Position numbers and translations under genes: made by a program. DNA of 64,000 bases from an uncultured Caulobacterales bacterium (GTDB lineage Bacteria; Pseudomonadota; Alphaproteobacteria; Caulobacterales; Caulobacteraceae): positions 1-64,000 of the forward strand of contig CAIUMD010000011.1 of assembly GCA_903900155.1 (NCBI GenBank). The letters are read 5' to 3'. Positions 57,371 through 64,000 of the stretch are shown here, piece by piece (position 1 is the first letter of the stretch; every line of letters begins with the position of its first letter). The notes under the pieces are model-generated. The model was not told the DNA's origin and ran no database searches. It saw nothing but the letters and a program-made list of their open reading frames with translations.

Positions 57371-59407
57371 TTAGGCGGACAGTCGCGCCGCCCCGCCCAT
57401 CAGCGGATCGCTGATCGAGTCCTTGCCGGTCTCGATCCGCCCCGCCAGGCGCCGCACCCAGGTCGGGTCGTCGTCGCGGCGGACGGTCAGGTCGTACCAG
57501 CCCTGCTTGGCGGCGAAGGCGTGGGCCTTGGTCTCTCCGGCCGCCAGGGTCACGCGCCAGGGCGTCGCGCCCTCGACGCTGACGATGCGCGGCGCGCCGC
57601 TGGTGTTGCCGAGGGTCACGACCATCAGCGCGCCGTTCGTCCGCGCCGTGACCTCGATCCCCGTTGCGGTCCCGGCGAAGCGGCGGTGGAAGCCGTTCGG
57701 GCCCAGCACCCACAGGTCGTGCGGACCGGCCGGCCAGGCGTCTTCCAGCCAGGCCTTGGGGCCGACCGTGTAGCGGCGCGGGACCTCGGCGAGCCGCAAC
57801 TGGTCATAGACGTGCAGCACGGCCGCCTGGGCGCCGGTATTGGCCAGGCTGAGCGTCATGGCCCCGTCCTTGACCCGGCCGTCCACGGCCAGGGCGTAGG
57901 GCAGGGCGCGCGAGGGGCGGGTCCCCCTGTCCTGCACCGGCGCGACCATCGTGGTCGGCGTCGGCGGCTTGATCTCCGGCAGCTTGGCGGCGCGGGCGGC
58001 GGCGTCCGCGACTGACGGCAGCGGCGCGAACGGCTGGTGGTTGGGCGTCTTGAAGTCGAAGCACGAGGTCAGGTCGCCGCACACGGCCCGCCGCCACGGC
58101 GCGATATTGGGCTCCATCACTCCGAACCGCGTCTCCAGGAAGCGGATCACCGAGGTGTGGTCGAAGACCTGGCTGTTGACGAACCCGCCCCGGCTCCAGG
58201 GCGAGATCGCGTACAGCGGCACGCGGGGGCCCAGGCCATAGGGCCGGTTCATCAGGTCGTCACGCTCGGCCTTGGCTTCCGCCGGATTGCGCACCGTGTG
58301 GTGCATGCCGGCGAGATCCACGGTTGAGCCGCCGATCAGCTTGCCGTCCGCGTCCTTCGAGGGCGGCGCGGGCGGCGGCATGTGGTCGAAGAAGCCGTCG
58401 TTCTCGTCGAAATTGACGATCAGCACCGTCCGCGCCCAGACCTTGGGATCTGCGGTCAGGGCCTCGATCACCTTGGCGGTGTAGGCCGCGCCCTGGGCCG
58501 GGCTGGAGGGGGCGGGGTGCTCGCTGTCGGCGGCCGGGGCGATGATCCACGACACCTGCGGCAGGCGGCCCGCGACCACGTCCTCGCGCAGTTTGTCGAG
58601 GTGCTGGGTGGTGAGCGCCAAATCCTTCAGCCGCTTGTCCGAGCCGGGAACGTCCTTGTGCGCCTCGCGATAGGCCGCAAAGCCCGCCAGCGGGTTGTCG
58701 GCGAAGTTGTCGGCCATGTCCTGGTAGATGCGCCAGGAGACCCCGGCCTTCAGCAGCCGCTCGGGATAGGTCGTCCAGCGATACGGATCCGCCGCGCCGC
58801 CCTTCTCCGGGAAGTCGTCGTGCGAGTTGGAGATCGACGGCCCGCCCAGGTCGCCAGCCGGATTGTTGGTCCCGGTCCACAGGAACAGGCGGTTGGTGTT
58901 GGTGCCGGTCTGGGTCGAGCAGTGATTGGCGTCGCAGAGGGTGAAGGTCTCGGCCAGGGCGAACTGGAACGGGATGTCGGCCCGCTCGAAATAACCCATC
59001 GACCAGGGCTCCTTCGACTCCGGCCAGCGGTCCATGCGGCCCTGGTCCCAGGCGTCGTGGGCGTTGGTCCAGCTGTGCGGCGTGCTCTCGACCCGCATGT
59101 GGGCGAAGGTCTTAGTCGTCTCCAGCGGGAACGGCGCGATCCGCTGGTCCTTGTAGGCCTGGTTGAAGACCGTGCGGCCGTCCTTGACCGGGATGGTGAA
59201 GCGGTCGCCAAAGCCCCGCACGCCCTTCAGTGTCCCGAAATAGTGGTCGAAGCTGCGGTTCTCCTGCATCAGGATCACCACGTGCTCGACGTCCTGGATC
59301 GTGCCCGTCCGCACGTCGGCGTCGATGGCCGCCGCCTTGGCCAGGGCCGGCGGCAGGGCCATGGCGCCGATGGCGGCCAGCAGGCCGCGGCGGTCGATCT
59401 GGGACAT
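57371..59407 (-). CDS. Phosphocholine-specific phospholipase C
   Basis: 678 residues with a twin-arginine signal (SQIDRRGLLAAIGAMALPPALA). Phosphoesterase domain with the nucleophile region HVVILMQENRSFDHYFG, then NFDENDGFFDHMPPP, and two C-terminal beta-domains (DUF756-like) typical of the bacterial PC-PLC/acid phosphatase family. It would release phosphorylcholine from host or environmental lipids, useful for phosphate scavenging. It ends immediately at a family-C repeat. Confidence 0.87.
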   Translation of the reverse strand: MSQIDRRGLLAAIGAMALPPALAKAAAIDADVRTGTIQDVEHVVILMQENRSFDHYFGTLKGVRGFGDRFTIPVKDGRTVFNQAYKDQRIAPFPLETTKTFAHMRVESTPHSWTNAHDAWDQGRMDRWPESKEPWSMGYFERADIPFQFALAETFTLCDANHCSTQTGTNTNRLFLWTGTNNPAGDLGGPSISNSHDDFPEKGGAADPYRWTTYPERLLKAGVSWRIYQDMADNFADNPLAGFAAYREAHKDVPGSDKRLKDLALTTQHLDKLREDVVAGRLPQVSWIIAPAADSEHPAPSSPAQGAAYTAKVIEALTADPKVWARTVLIVNFDENDGFFDHMPPPAPPSKDADGKLIGGSTVDLAGMHHTVRNPAEAKAERDDLMNRPYGLGPRVPLYAISPWSRGGFVNSQVFDHTSVIRFLETRFGVMEPNIAPWRRAVCGDLTSCFDFKTPNHQPFAPLPSVADAAARAAKLPEIKPPTPTTMVAPVQDRGTRPSRALPYALAVDGRVKDGAMTLSLANTGAQAAVLHVYDQLRLAEVPRRYTVGPKAWLEDAWPAGPHDLWVLGPNGFHRRFAGTATGIEVTARTNGALMVVTLGNTSGAPRIVSVEGATPWRVTLAAGETKAHAFAAKQGWYDLTVRRDDDPTWVRRLAGRIETGKDSISDPLMGGAARLSA

Positions 59408-59490
59408 GGGGGCGCTCCGGGAAAACCTCCAGCGGAGTTAGCACGGGTGTTTGGTCAGTGATGTGACAGCTGGTCTAGACCAAAATCTCG

Positions 59491-59593
59491 TTGTCATCCC
59501 GGCCGCAGCGAAGCGGAGAGCCGGGACCGCCACAAGCTCAGAGTTTCCTGTGGTCCCGGCTCGGCGCGCTGCGCGCTTGGCCGGGATGACAGT
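59491..59593. repeat. Palindromic intergenic repeat, family C
   Basis: Long copy between the phospholipase promoter and the alcohol dehydrogenase stop; TTGTCATCCCGGC paired with GCCGGGATGACAG-type end. Confidence 0.85.
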
Positions 59594-59601
59594 TTTCAAG
59601 G

Positions 59602-60702
59602 TCAATCAAACACGATCACCGACCGCGCCAACTCCCCACGCTTGAGCTCGTCGAACGCCGAATTGACCTCTTCCAGCCTGATCCGGCGCGAGATCAGTTC
59701 GTCCAGCTTCAGCCGGCCCTGCATGTAGAAGTCCACCAGGCGCGGCATGTCGACCGGGAAGCGGTTGGAGCCCATGTAGCTGCCCTGGATGCGGCGTTCC
59801 CCGAGAAAGTCGACGCCGTGCAGCTCGATCTTGGTGCCGACCGGGATCATGCCGATGACATTGGCCGTGCCGCCCCGGCGCAGCATCTTGAACGAGGCTT
59901 CGGCCGTGGCCTTCAGGCCGATGGCCTCGAAGCTGTGGTGGACGCCGCCGCCGGTCAGCTCGACCACGGCTTTCGCGATATCGTCGACCGCCGAGCCGTC
60001 GATGACGTCGGTGGCCCCGAATTGCTTGGCCAACTCCAGCTTGGAGGCGACGCGGTCGATGGCGATGATCCGGCCCGCGCCGGCGATGGCCGCACCGTTG
60101 AGGGTGGCCAGGCCCACGCCGCCGCAGCCGATCACGGCCACGGTCTCGCCCGGCCGGACGTTGGAGGTGTGCATCACCGCCCCGACCCCGGTCATCACCG
60201 AGCAGCCGATCAGGGCGGCGCGGTCGAACGGCATGTCCTTACGGATGGCGACGCAGGCGTGCTCGTGCACCAGCATGTACTCGGCGAAGGACGACAGGTT
60301 CAGGAACTGGGCCATCGGGCCGGTCCCACCCCCCAGGTCTTCCTTGAACAGGCGCGGCTCGCCGCCCTTGGGACGCTTGGTCTCCGGGCTGATGCACAGG
60401 TTCATGTGCCCGGTCAGGCAGACCTCGCAGTGGCCGCAATAGGGGTTGAGGCAGGTGATGACATGGTCGCCGACCTTGACCGTGCGCACCTCGTCGCCGA
60501 CCGCCTCGACGATCCCGGCGCTCTCGTGGCCCAGCACGGCGGGCAGGGGGTGGCTGTAGGAGCCCTCGATGAAGTGCAGGTCGGAGTGGCAGACGCCGGC
60601 CGCCTTGGTGCGGATCAGCACCTCGCGCGGGCCGGGCTTGCCGATGGCCACGGTTTCGATCTCGAGGGGCTTGCCCACCTCGCGCAGAACTGCGGCCTTC
60701 AT
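59602..60702 (-). CDS. Zinc-dependent alcohol dehydrogenase
   Basis: 366 residues of the medium-chain dehydrogenase family. Catalytic zinc ligands in AAGVCHSDLHF and GHESAG, structural zinc cysteines in YCGHCEVCLTGHMNLC, and NAD fold VIGCGGVGLATLNGAAIAGA. It resembles class III-like or aryl-alcohol enzymes; the substrate is not determined. A 16-bp palindrome lies 64 bases upstream. It is the last gene of a minus-strand group with the monooxygenase and DJ-1-type gene, divergent from a LysR gene. Confidence 0.85.
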   Translation of the reverse strand: MKAAVLREVGKPLEIETVAIGKPGPREVLIRTKAAGVCHSDLHFIEGSYSHPLPAVLGHESAGIVEAVGDEVRTVKVGDHVITCLNPYCGHCEVCLTGHMNLCISPETKRPKGGEPRLFKEDLGGGTGPMAQFLNLSSFAEYMLVHEHACVAIRKDMPFDRAALIGCSVMTGVGAVMHTSNVRPGETVAVIGCGGVGLATLNGAAIAGAGRIIAIDRVASKLELAKQFGATDVIDGSAVDDIAKAVVELTGGGVHHSFEAIGLKATAEASFKMLRRGGTANVIGMIPVGTKIELHGVDFLGERRIQGSYMGSNRFPVDMPRLVDFYMQGRLKLDELISRRIRLEEVNSAFDELKRGELARSVIVFD

Positions 60703-60765
60703 GCGCCTCTCCCTTTGATTTCCAGGGAGACTAGCGTTCGCCTTGGGGCGAGCGGAAGAGGAATT

Positions 60766-60781
60766 TCGAACAAATGTTCGA
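60766..60781. promoter_or_regulatory. 16-bp palindrome before the alcohol dehydrogenase gene
   Basis: TCGAACA-AA-TGTTCGA, perfectly symmetric, between the monooxygenase stop and the dehydrogenase start. Probably an operator for a TetR-, MarR- or similar dimeric regulator. Confidence 0.55.
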
Positions 60782-60783
60782 CT

Positions 60784-61080
60784 TCAGGCGACCTCCACCG
60801 CATCCGCCACCAGGGCCGTCCGCTCGGCCAGGTCGTTGATGCGCGCGAAATAGTCCTGGAAGTGCGGCGTCTGGCGGTGGGCGGCCACGGCGGCGTTGTC
60901 GGCATAAAGCTCGTCCAGCACGAAGCGCGTCGCATCGGCTTGATCGCGCCAGATGTCCCAGCGCAGGTTGCCGGGCTCGGCGCGGCTGGGAGCGACCATG
61001 CCGGTCAGCAGGGCTTGCAGCGCCTGCGCCTGGCCCGGACGGGCGGTCAGGATGGCCACGATCTTCACGGTGTTCGACAT
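60784..61080 (-). CDS. Antibiotic biosynthesis monooxygenase-domain protein
   Basis: 98 residues forming one ABM fold (KIVAILTARPGQAQALQALLTG, PGNLRWDIWRDQADATRFVLDELY, HRQTPHFQDYFA). Relatives such as YgiN oxidise quinols or similar aromatics without cofactor. It stands between the DJ-1-type gene and the alcohol dehydrogenase, in the same direction, so it probably shares regulation with them. Confidence 0.85.
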   Translation of the reverse strand: MSNTVKIVAILTARPGQAQALQALLTGMVAPSRAEPGNLRWDIWRDQADATRFVLDELYADNAAVAAHRQTPHFQDYFARINDLAERTALVADAVEVA

Positions 61081-61149
61081 CGCTCAAGTTCCTCGTAGGG
61101 GCCGGACGGCCGGCGGGATCGCTCCCGTCGGCCGCCGTGGGTTCAGGCG

Positions 61150-61950
61150 TCAGGCCGCGACCAGCGAACGGTCCAGCGCGGCGACCAGTTCGGCGGCCAG
61201 CGGATGGTCCGACTTCGGGTTCTGGCCGGTGATCAGTTCGCGGTCCACGATCACGTTCGGCGCGAAGTCGACCGGGTTGGTGATCAGCTTGCCGCCGGCC
61301 AGGGTCAGGGCGTCGACCATGTAGAAGTACAGCTTATCGTGCAGGGCGTTGTCCTCGACGATCTTCTCCTCGCTGTTGGAGAAGACGGTCATGTTGTAGC
61401 CGGCGTACGGCCAGCCCTGGGCCAGTTGCGCCGCCTTGGCGGTGTCGCCGTCCATCAGGGCCGCGCGGAAAGCCTTGGCGTCGTCGATGGCCGCGGCGAC
61501 GGCGATCGGGCCGTGGCACAGCAGGGCGGTCGGCTTACCGGTTTGATGGAAATGGCGCAGGATCACGCCCAGATCGGCGTCCTGCATCAGGTCGACCACC
61601 GGCGCGTGGCCGCCAGGCACGAACACGCCGGCGTACGAGTCTAGGCCCTCGCCGATCACCGAGCGCAGGGTGCGCGGCTGGTTCATCGCCGGATCGGTGT
61701 CGAAATAGACCCTGGCGCGCTCATAGGCTGCCTGGTCGCCGCCGAAGTGGCCGGGGCCGTCGGAGGCCGGGTCGATATGCGGCTTCTCGCCGTTCGGCGT
61801 GGCCAGCACGACCTCGTAGCCGGCGGCGACCAGCGCCATGGCCGGCACGACGGTCTCGTTGAGATATTGGCCGGTGGGCGCCGAGCCGCCGTTCCGGACT
61901 TCCATCCGGGTGGCGTTGGAGCCGACGATCAGAACTTTACCCTTGGACAT
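61150..61950 (-). CDS. DJ-1/PfpI-family protein (Hsp31-like)
   Basis: 266 residues of the class I glutamine-amidotransferase-like fold. The nucleophile Cys lies in TALLCHGPIAVA and the conserved Glu/Asp region near FVPGGHAPVVDLM. Members handle methylglyoxal or act as chaperones. ATG 61950 has GGAGG close upstream; the longer frame to 61995 is rejected. First gene of the group with the monooxygenase and dehydrogenase, reading away from the LysR gene. Confidence 0.83.
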   Translation of the reverse strand: MSKGKVLIVGSNATRMEVRNGGSAPTGQYLNETVVPAMALVAAGYEVVLATPNGEKPHIDPASDGPGHFGGDQAAYERARVYFDTDPAMNQPRTLRSVIGEGLDSYAGVFVPGGHAPVVDLMQDADLGVILRHFHQTGKPTALLCHGPIAVAAAIDDAKAFRAALMDGDTAKAAQLAQGWPYAGYNMTVFSNSEEKIVEDNALHDKLYFYMVDALTLAGGKLITNPVDFAPNVIVDRELITGQNPKSDHPLAAELVAALDRSLVAA

Positions 61951-62065
61951 GATGACCTCCGTTGGTCGGGTTGGCGTCCTCTCTGGACAGGCCAAACATG
62001 CGCCGGATGCAGGTATTCCAGAACTTTATTGATGTGATCTTGGATATCCACAAGAATGATATCTG

Positions 62066-62968
62066 ATGCGATACGACCTGAACCTGCTGCCGATCTTCGT
62101 GGCCTTGATGGAGGAGCGCAGCGTCACCCGCGCGGCCCAGCGCCTGGGCATCACCCAGCCGGCCCTGTCGAACGCCCTCGCGCGGCTGCGCACGACGATG
62201 CGCGATCCGCTGTTCATCCGCGAGCGCTATGGCGTGCGGCCCACCCAGATGGCCGAGGAACTGGCCCCGGTAATCGCCGCGGCCCTGGCCCGGCTGGACG
62301 ACGCCATCCTGGGGCAGCAGGACTTCGATCCGGGCCAGGCCGTGCGCCTCTTCACCATCGCCCCCAACAGCTATGTCGAGTTCGTGCTGGCCCCGGCGAT
62401 CGTGACGCGGCTGCGCGAGCGGGCGCCGGGGATCAAGCTGCGCCTGATGCCGTTCGGGACCGATCTGACCGAGACGGGGGTGATGTCGGGCGATACGGCG
62501 ATGGTGCTGGGCCGCATCGTCGATCCGCCGGACAATCTGGTCGTACAGCACCTGATGGACGAGGGCCTCTCCTGCGTGGTGCGAGCCGACCATCCCGAGA
62601 TCGGCGAGGCGATCTCGCGCGAGCAATACGAGCGGCTGAGGCACGTCAACGTGCTGCCGCCGGGTCGTCTGCGGGCGGGCCTGTTCCAGGCGTTGGATCA
62701 GAGGGGGCTACGACGCGAGGTCGCCGTGTCGGTCACCCACTTCCTGGCCGTGCCGGAGATGGTGGCGGCCACGGACTACTGCGCGACCCTGCCCAACCTG
62801 ATCTGCCGCCATCTGACGCGCGATCCTCGGCTCAAGGTGCTGTCGGCCCCCGTCGATCTGGGGACCTTCCCGGTGCAGATGGGCTGGCATGTGCGCTATC
62901 GGCAGGATCCCGCGCACCGCTGGCTGCGGGCGTTGATCGCCGAGGTGGCGGCGGAGGTCGCCGCTTAG
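62066..62968 (+). CDS. LysR-family transcriptional regulator
   Basis: 300 residues. Winged helix at the N-terminus (LPIFVALMEERSVTRAAQRLGITQPALSNALARLR), then an effector-binding domain of the periplasmic-protein type. It is divergent from the DJ-1/monooxygenase/dehydrogenase group and probably controls it; the 115-base gap holds a TGGATATCCA palindrome (62041-62050) close to the ATG. The stop overlaps the convergent cheW stop by four bases. Effector unknown. Confidence 0.87.
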   Translation: MRYDLNLLPIFVALMEERSVTRAAQRLGITQPALSNALARLRTTMRDPLFIRERYGVRPTQMAEELAPVIAAALARLDDAILGQQDFDPGQAVRLFTIAPNSYVEFVLAPAIVTRLRERAPGIKLRLMPFGTDLTETGVMSGDTAMVLGRIVDPPDNLVVQHLMDEGLSCVVRADHPEIGEAISREQYERLRHVNVLPPGRLRAGLFQALDQRGLRREVAVSVTHFLAVPEMVAATDYCATLPNLICRHLTRDPRLKVLSAPVDLGTFPVQMGWHVRYRQDPAHRWLRALIAEVAAEVAA

Positions 62969-63438
62969 GCCGCGAGGGCGACTTGGCGCTCGGGCAGGAT
63001 GCGGCTGACGGCCAGCAGGACCGTCATGTCGCCTTCGCCCGAGGTGATCACGGCCGAGACCAGCGGCGAGTCCTCGCCGTCGCCCAGGGCCGGGGGCGGA
63101 TTGATCTGGTCGGCCTCGACGGTGAAGCTGTCGCAGACCGCGTCGACCAGCAGGCCGGCGACGTCGTTCTGGTTCTCGACCACGATGATCACCTGGCGGG
63201 CGCCGTCCTGCGCCGCGCCCTTGCCTAGACGCCACGACAGGTCGATGACCGGCATGACCTGGCCACGCAGGTTGATGACGCCGCGCACATAGGGCGGGGC
63301 CTCGGGCAGCGGGGTCGGCGGGGTGACGCCGCGGATCTCGCGGACAGCGCTCACGGGAACGCAATAGGTCTGGGCGCCGACCTCGAACGACAGGACCTGC
63401 AGGGCCTGGCCTTGGGCGTAAGACACGGTGTCGGTCAT
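62965..63438 (-). CDS. cheW: Chemotaxis coupling protein CheW
   Basis: 157 residues, one CheW-type SH3-like fold (VLSFEVGAQTYCVPVSAVREIRG, YVRGVINLRGQVMPVIDLSWRLG, AGLLVDAVCDSFTVEADQI). It links receptors to CheA. No other chemotaxis gene is in view, so it may be an orphan copy. Confidence 0.88.
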   Translation of the reverse strand: MTDTVSYAQGQALQVLSFEVGAQTYCVPVSAVREIRGVTPPTPLPEAPPYVRGVINLRGQVMPVIDLSWRLGKGAAQDGARQVIIVVENQNDVAGLLVDAVCDSFTVEADQINPPPALGDGEDSPLVSAVITSGEGDMTVLLAVSRILPERQVALAA

Positions 63439-63632
63439 GTGCGGCGGTCTCCGTGGAGGTCGCGAGAGGCTGTTTCGAGGCCACCTTCCCGGAAAAAGAT
63501 GAACAAACCGGTTCCGCGGGCCGTTGATGGATTTCGTTCAGGCGCCGTTCAGGCGCGAAGTCCGATCGTCTTCCGGACGCTTGAGACGACGCGCCGCGCC
63601 GCCGGGAAGCGAAGGACCCAAAGGAGGCTGTC

Positions 63633-64000
63633 ATGGCCAACAAGATCATCACCACGGTGGGCCGGGTCGCCGCCGGCGTCGCCGCGCTCTCGCTGGTCGC
63701 CGCCGCCGCGACCACGGCCTCGGCCGAACAGCGCTACGGCTATCGCGACCATCGCGGTGGGAACACAGCCGCGACGGCCGTCGCCGCCGGCATCGTCGGC
63801 CTGGCGGTCGGCGCGGCGATCTCAGACGGCAATCGCCGCGATCGCGGCTATTATAACAACGGCTATTACAACAACGGCTATTACAACAACGGATACGGCA
63901 ATAACGGCTACGGAAACGGCTATTACAACAACGGCTACTATGCTCCACCCCCGCCGCCGGCCTACGGCTACGGCTACGGCTACGCTCCGCGTCCGTATAA
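63633..64000 (+). CDS. Exported Asn/Gly/Tyr repeat protein (cut by window end)
   Basis: At least 122 residues, open at the window edge. A signal peptide (MANKIITTVGRVAAGVAALS...ASA), a glycine-zipper-like segment (AAGIVGLAVGAAIS), then tandem YYNNG units encoded by 15-base repeats (about 63850-63945) and Pro-rich then GY-rich stretches. AGGAGG precedes the ATG. Probably an envelope surface or lipid-inserting protein; no family identified. Confidence 0.75.
   Translation, partial: MANKIITTVGRVAAGVAALSLVAAAATTASAEQRYGYRDHRGGNTAATAVAAGIVGLAVGAAISDGNRRDRGYYNNGYYNNGYYNNGYGNNGYGNGYYNNGYYAPPPPPAYGYGYGYAPRPY

Noticed and set aside
60766..60781. CGAAC-N4-GTTCG as a LexA/SOS box
   Set aside because: This matches the LexA site of Gram-positive bacteria. 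Alphaproteobacterial LexA uses GTTC-N7-GTTC, and the genes beside it are not repair genes.

Overview
The window is a high-GC alphaproteobacterial chromosome segment, almost certainly Caulobacter. It carries a CtrA sequence of the expected 231 residues, FliI/FliJ, a full xylXABCD operon with its LacI-type regulator, and GANTC (CcrM) sites and TTAA-type CtrA boxes in front of cell-cycle genes. Assignments rest on reading the protein sequences and recalled C. crescentus relatives; no database was searched.

Layout. 0.3-5 kb: xylose transporter XylE, a Phd/VapC toxin-antitoxin pair and a TonB-dependent receptor. 5-7.8 kb: GNAT acetyltransferase, small membrane protein, PLP decarboxylase and a small hypothetical. 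7.9-15.2 kb: xylose oxidative operon (xylX-A-B-C-D, minus strand) with xylR beside it. 15.3-20.4 kb: mobA, then a minus-strand set for periplasmic flavin/metal redox (PepSY protein, DUF2271, DUF4198, ApbE, flavodoxin-type reductase). 20.5-23.6 kb: HWE kinase, 2OG-Fe dioxygenase, truncated haemoglobin. 23.9-31.3 kb: xylan side-chain operon (GH3, SGNH esterase, GH115). 31.4-35.5 kb: a frameshifted small gene, exported protein, M61 peptidase, BON protein. 35.7-40.1 kb: dnaG and rpoD. 40.1-41.1 kb: an atypical low-GC gene for a proteasome-like Ntn hydrolase, bracketed by two copies of the rpoD terminator. 41.3-44.7 kb: BlaI/BlaR1-like pair, tautomerase pseudogene, nitronate monooxygenase. 44.8-51.5 kb: hybrid kinase, GH10 xylanase, fliJ, fliI, ctrA. 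51.8-64 kb: M23 hydrolase, hybrid kinase, EamA transporter, M20 peptidase, phospholipase C, an alcohol dehydrogenase/monooxygenase/DJ-1 group opposite a LysR gene, CheW, and a repeat-rich exported protein cut by the window end.

How it works together. GH10 xylanase, GH3, the esterase and GH115 would release xylose from decorated xylan, XylE would import it, and XylB-C-D-X-A would oxidise it to 2-oxoglutarate. Palindromic LacI-type operators stand before xylE, xylX and the GH3 operon, so these units are probably co-induced by xylose or xylo-oligosaccharides.

Four families of GC-rich palindromic intergenic repeats recur throughout. Several run into the ends of neighbouring genes and supply start codons, stop codons or terminal residues. 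The strongest unexplained features are the terminator-flanked Ntn-hydrolase cassette, the mosaic composition of dnaG, a CCTAGG-rich inverted repeat at 47.0-47.2 kb, and two decayed small genes.
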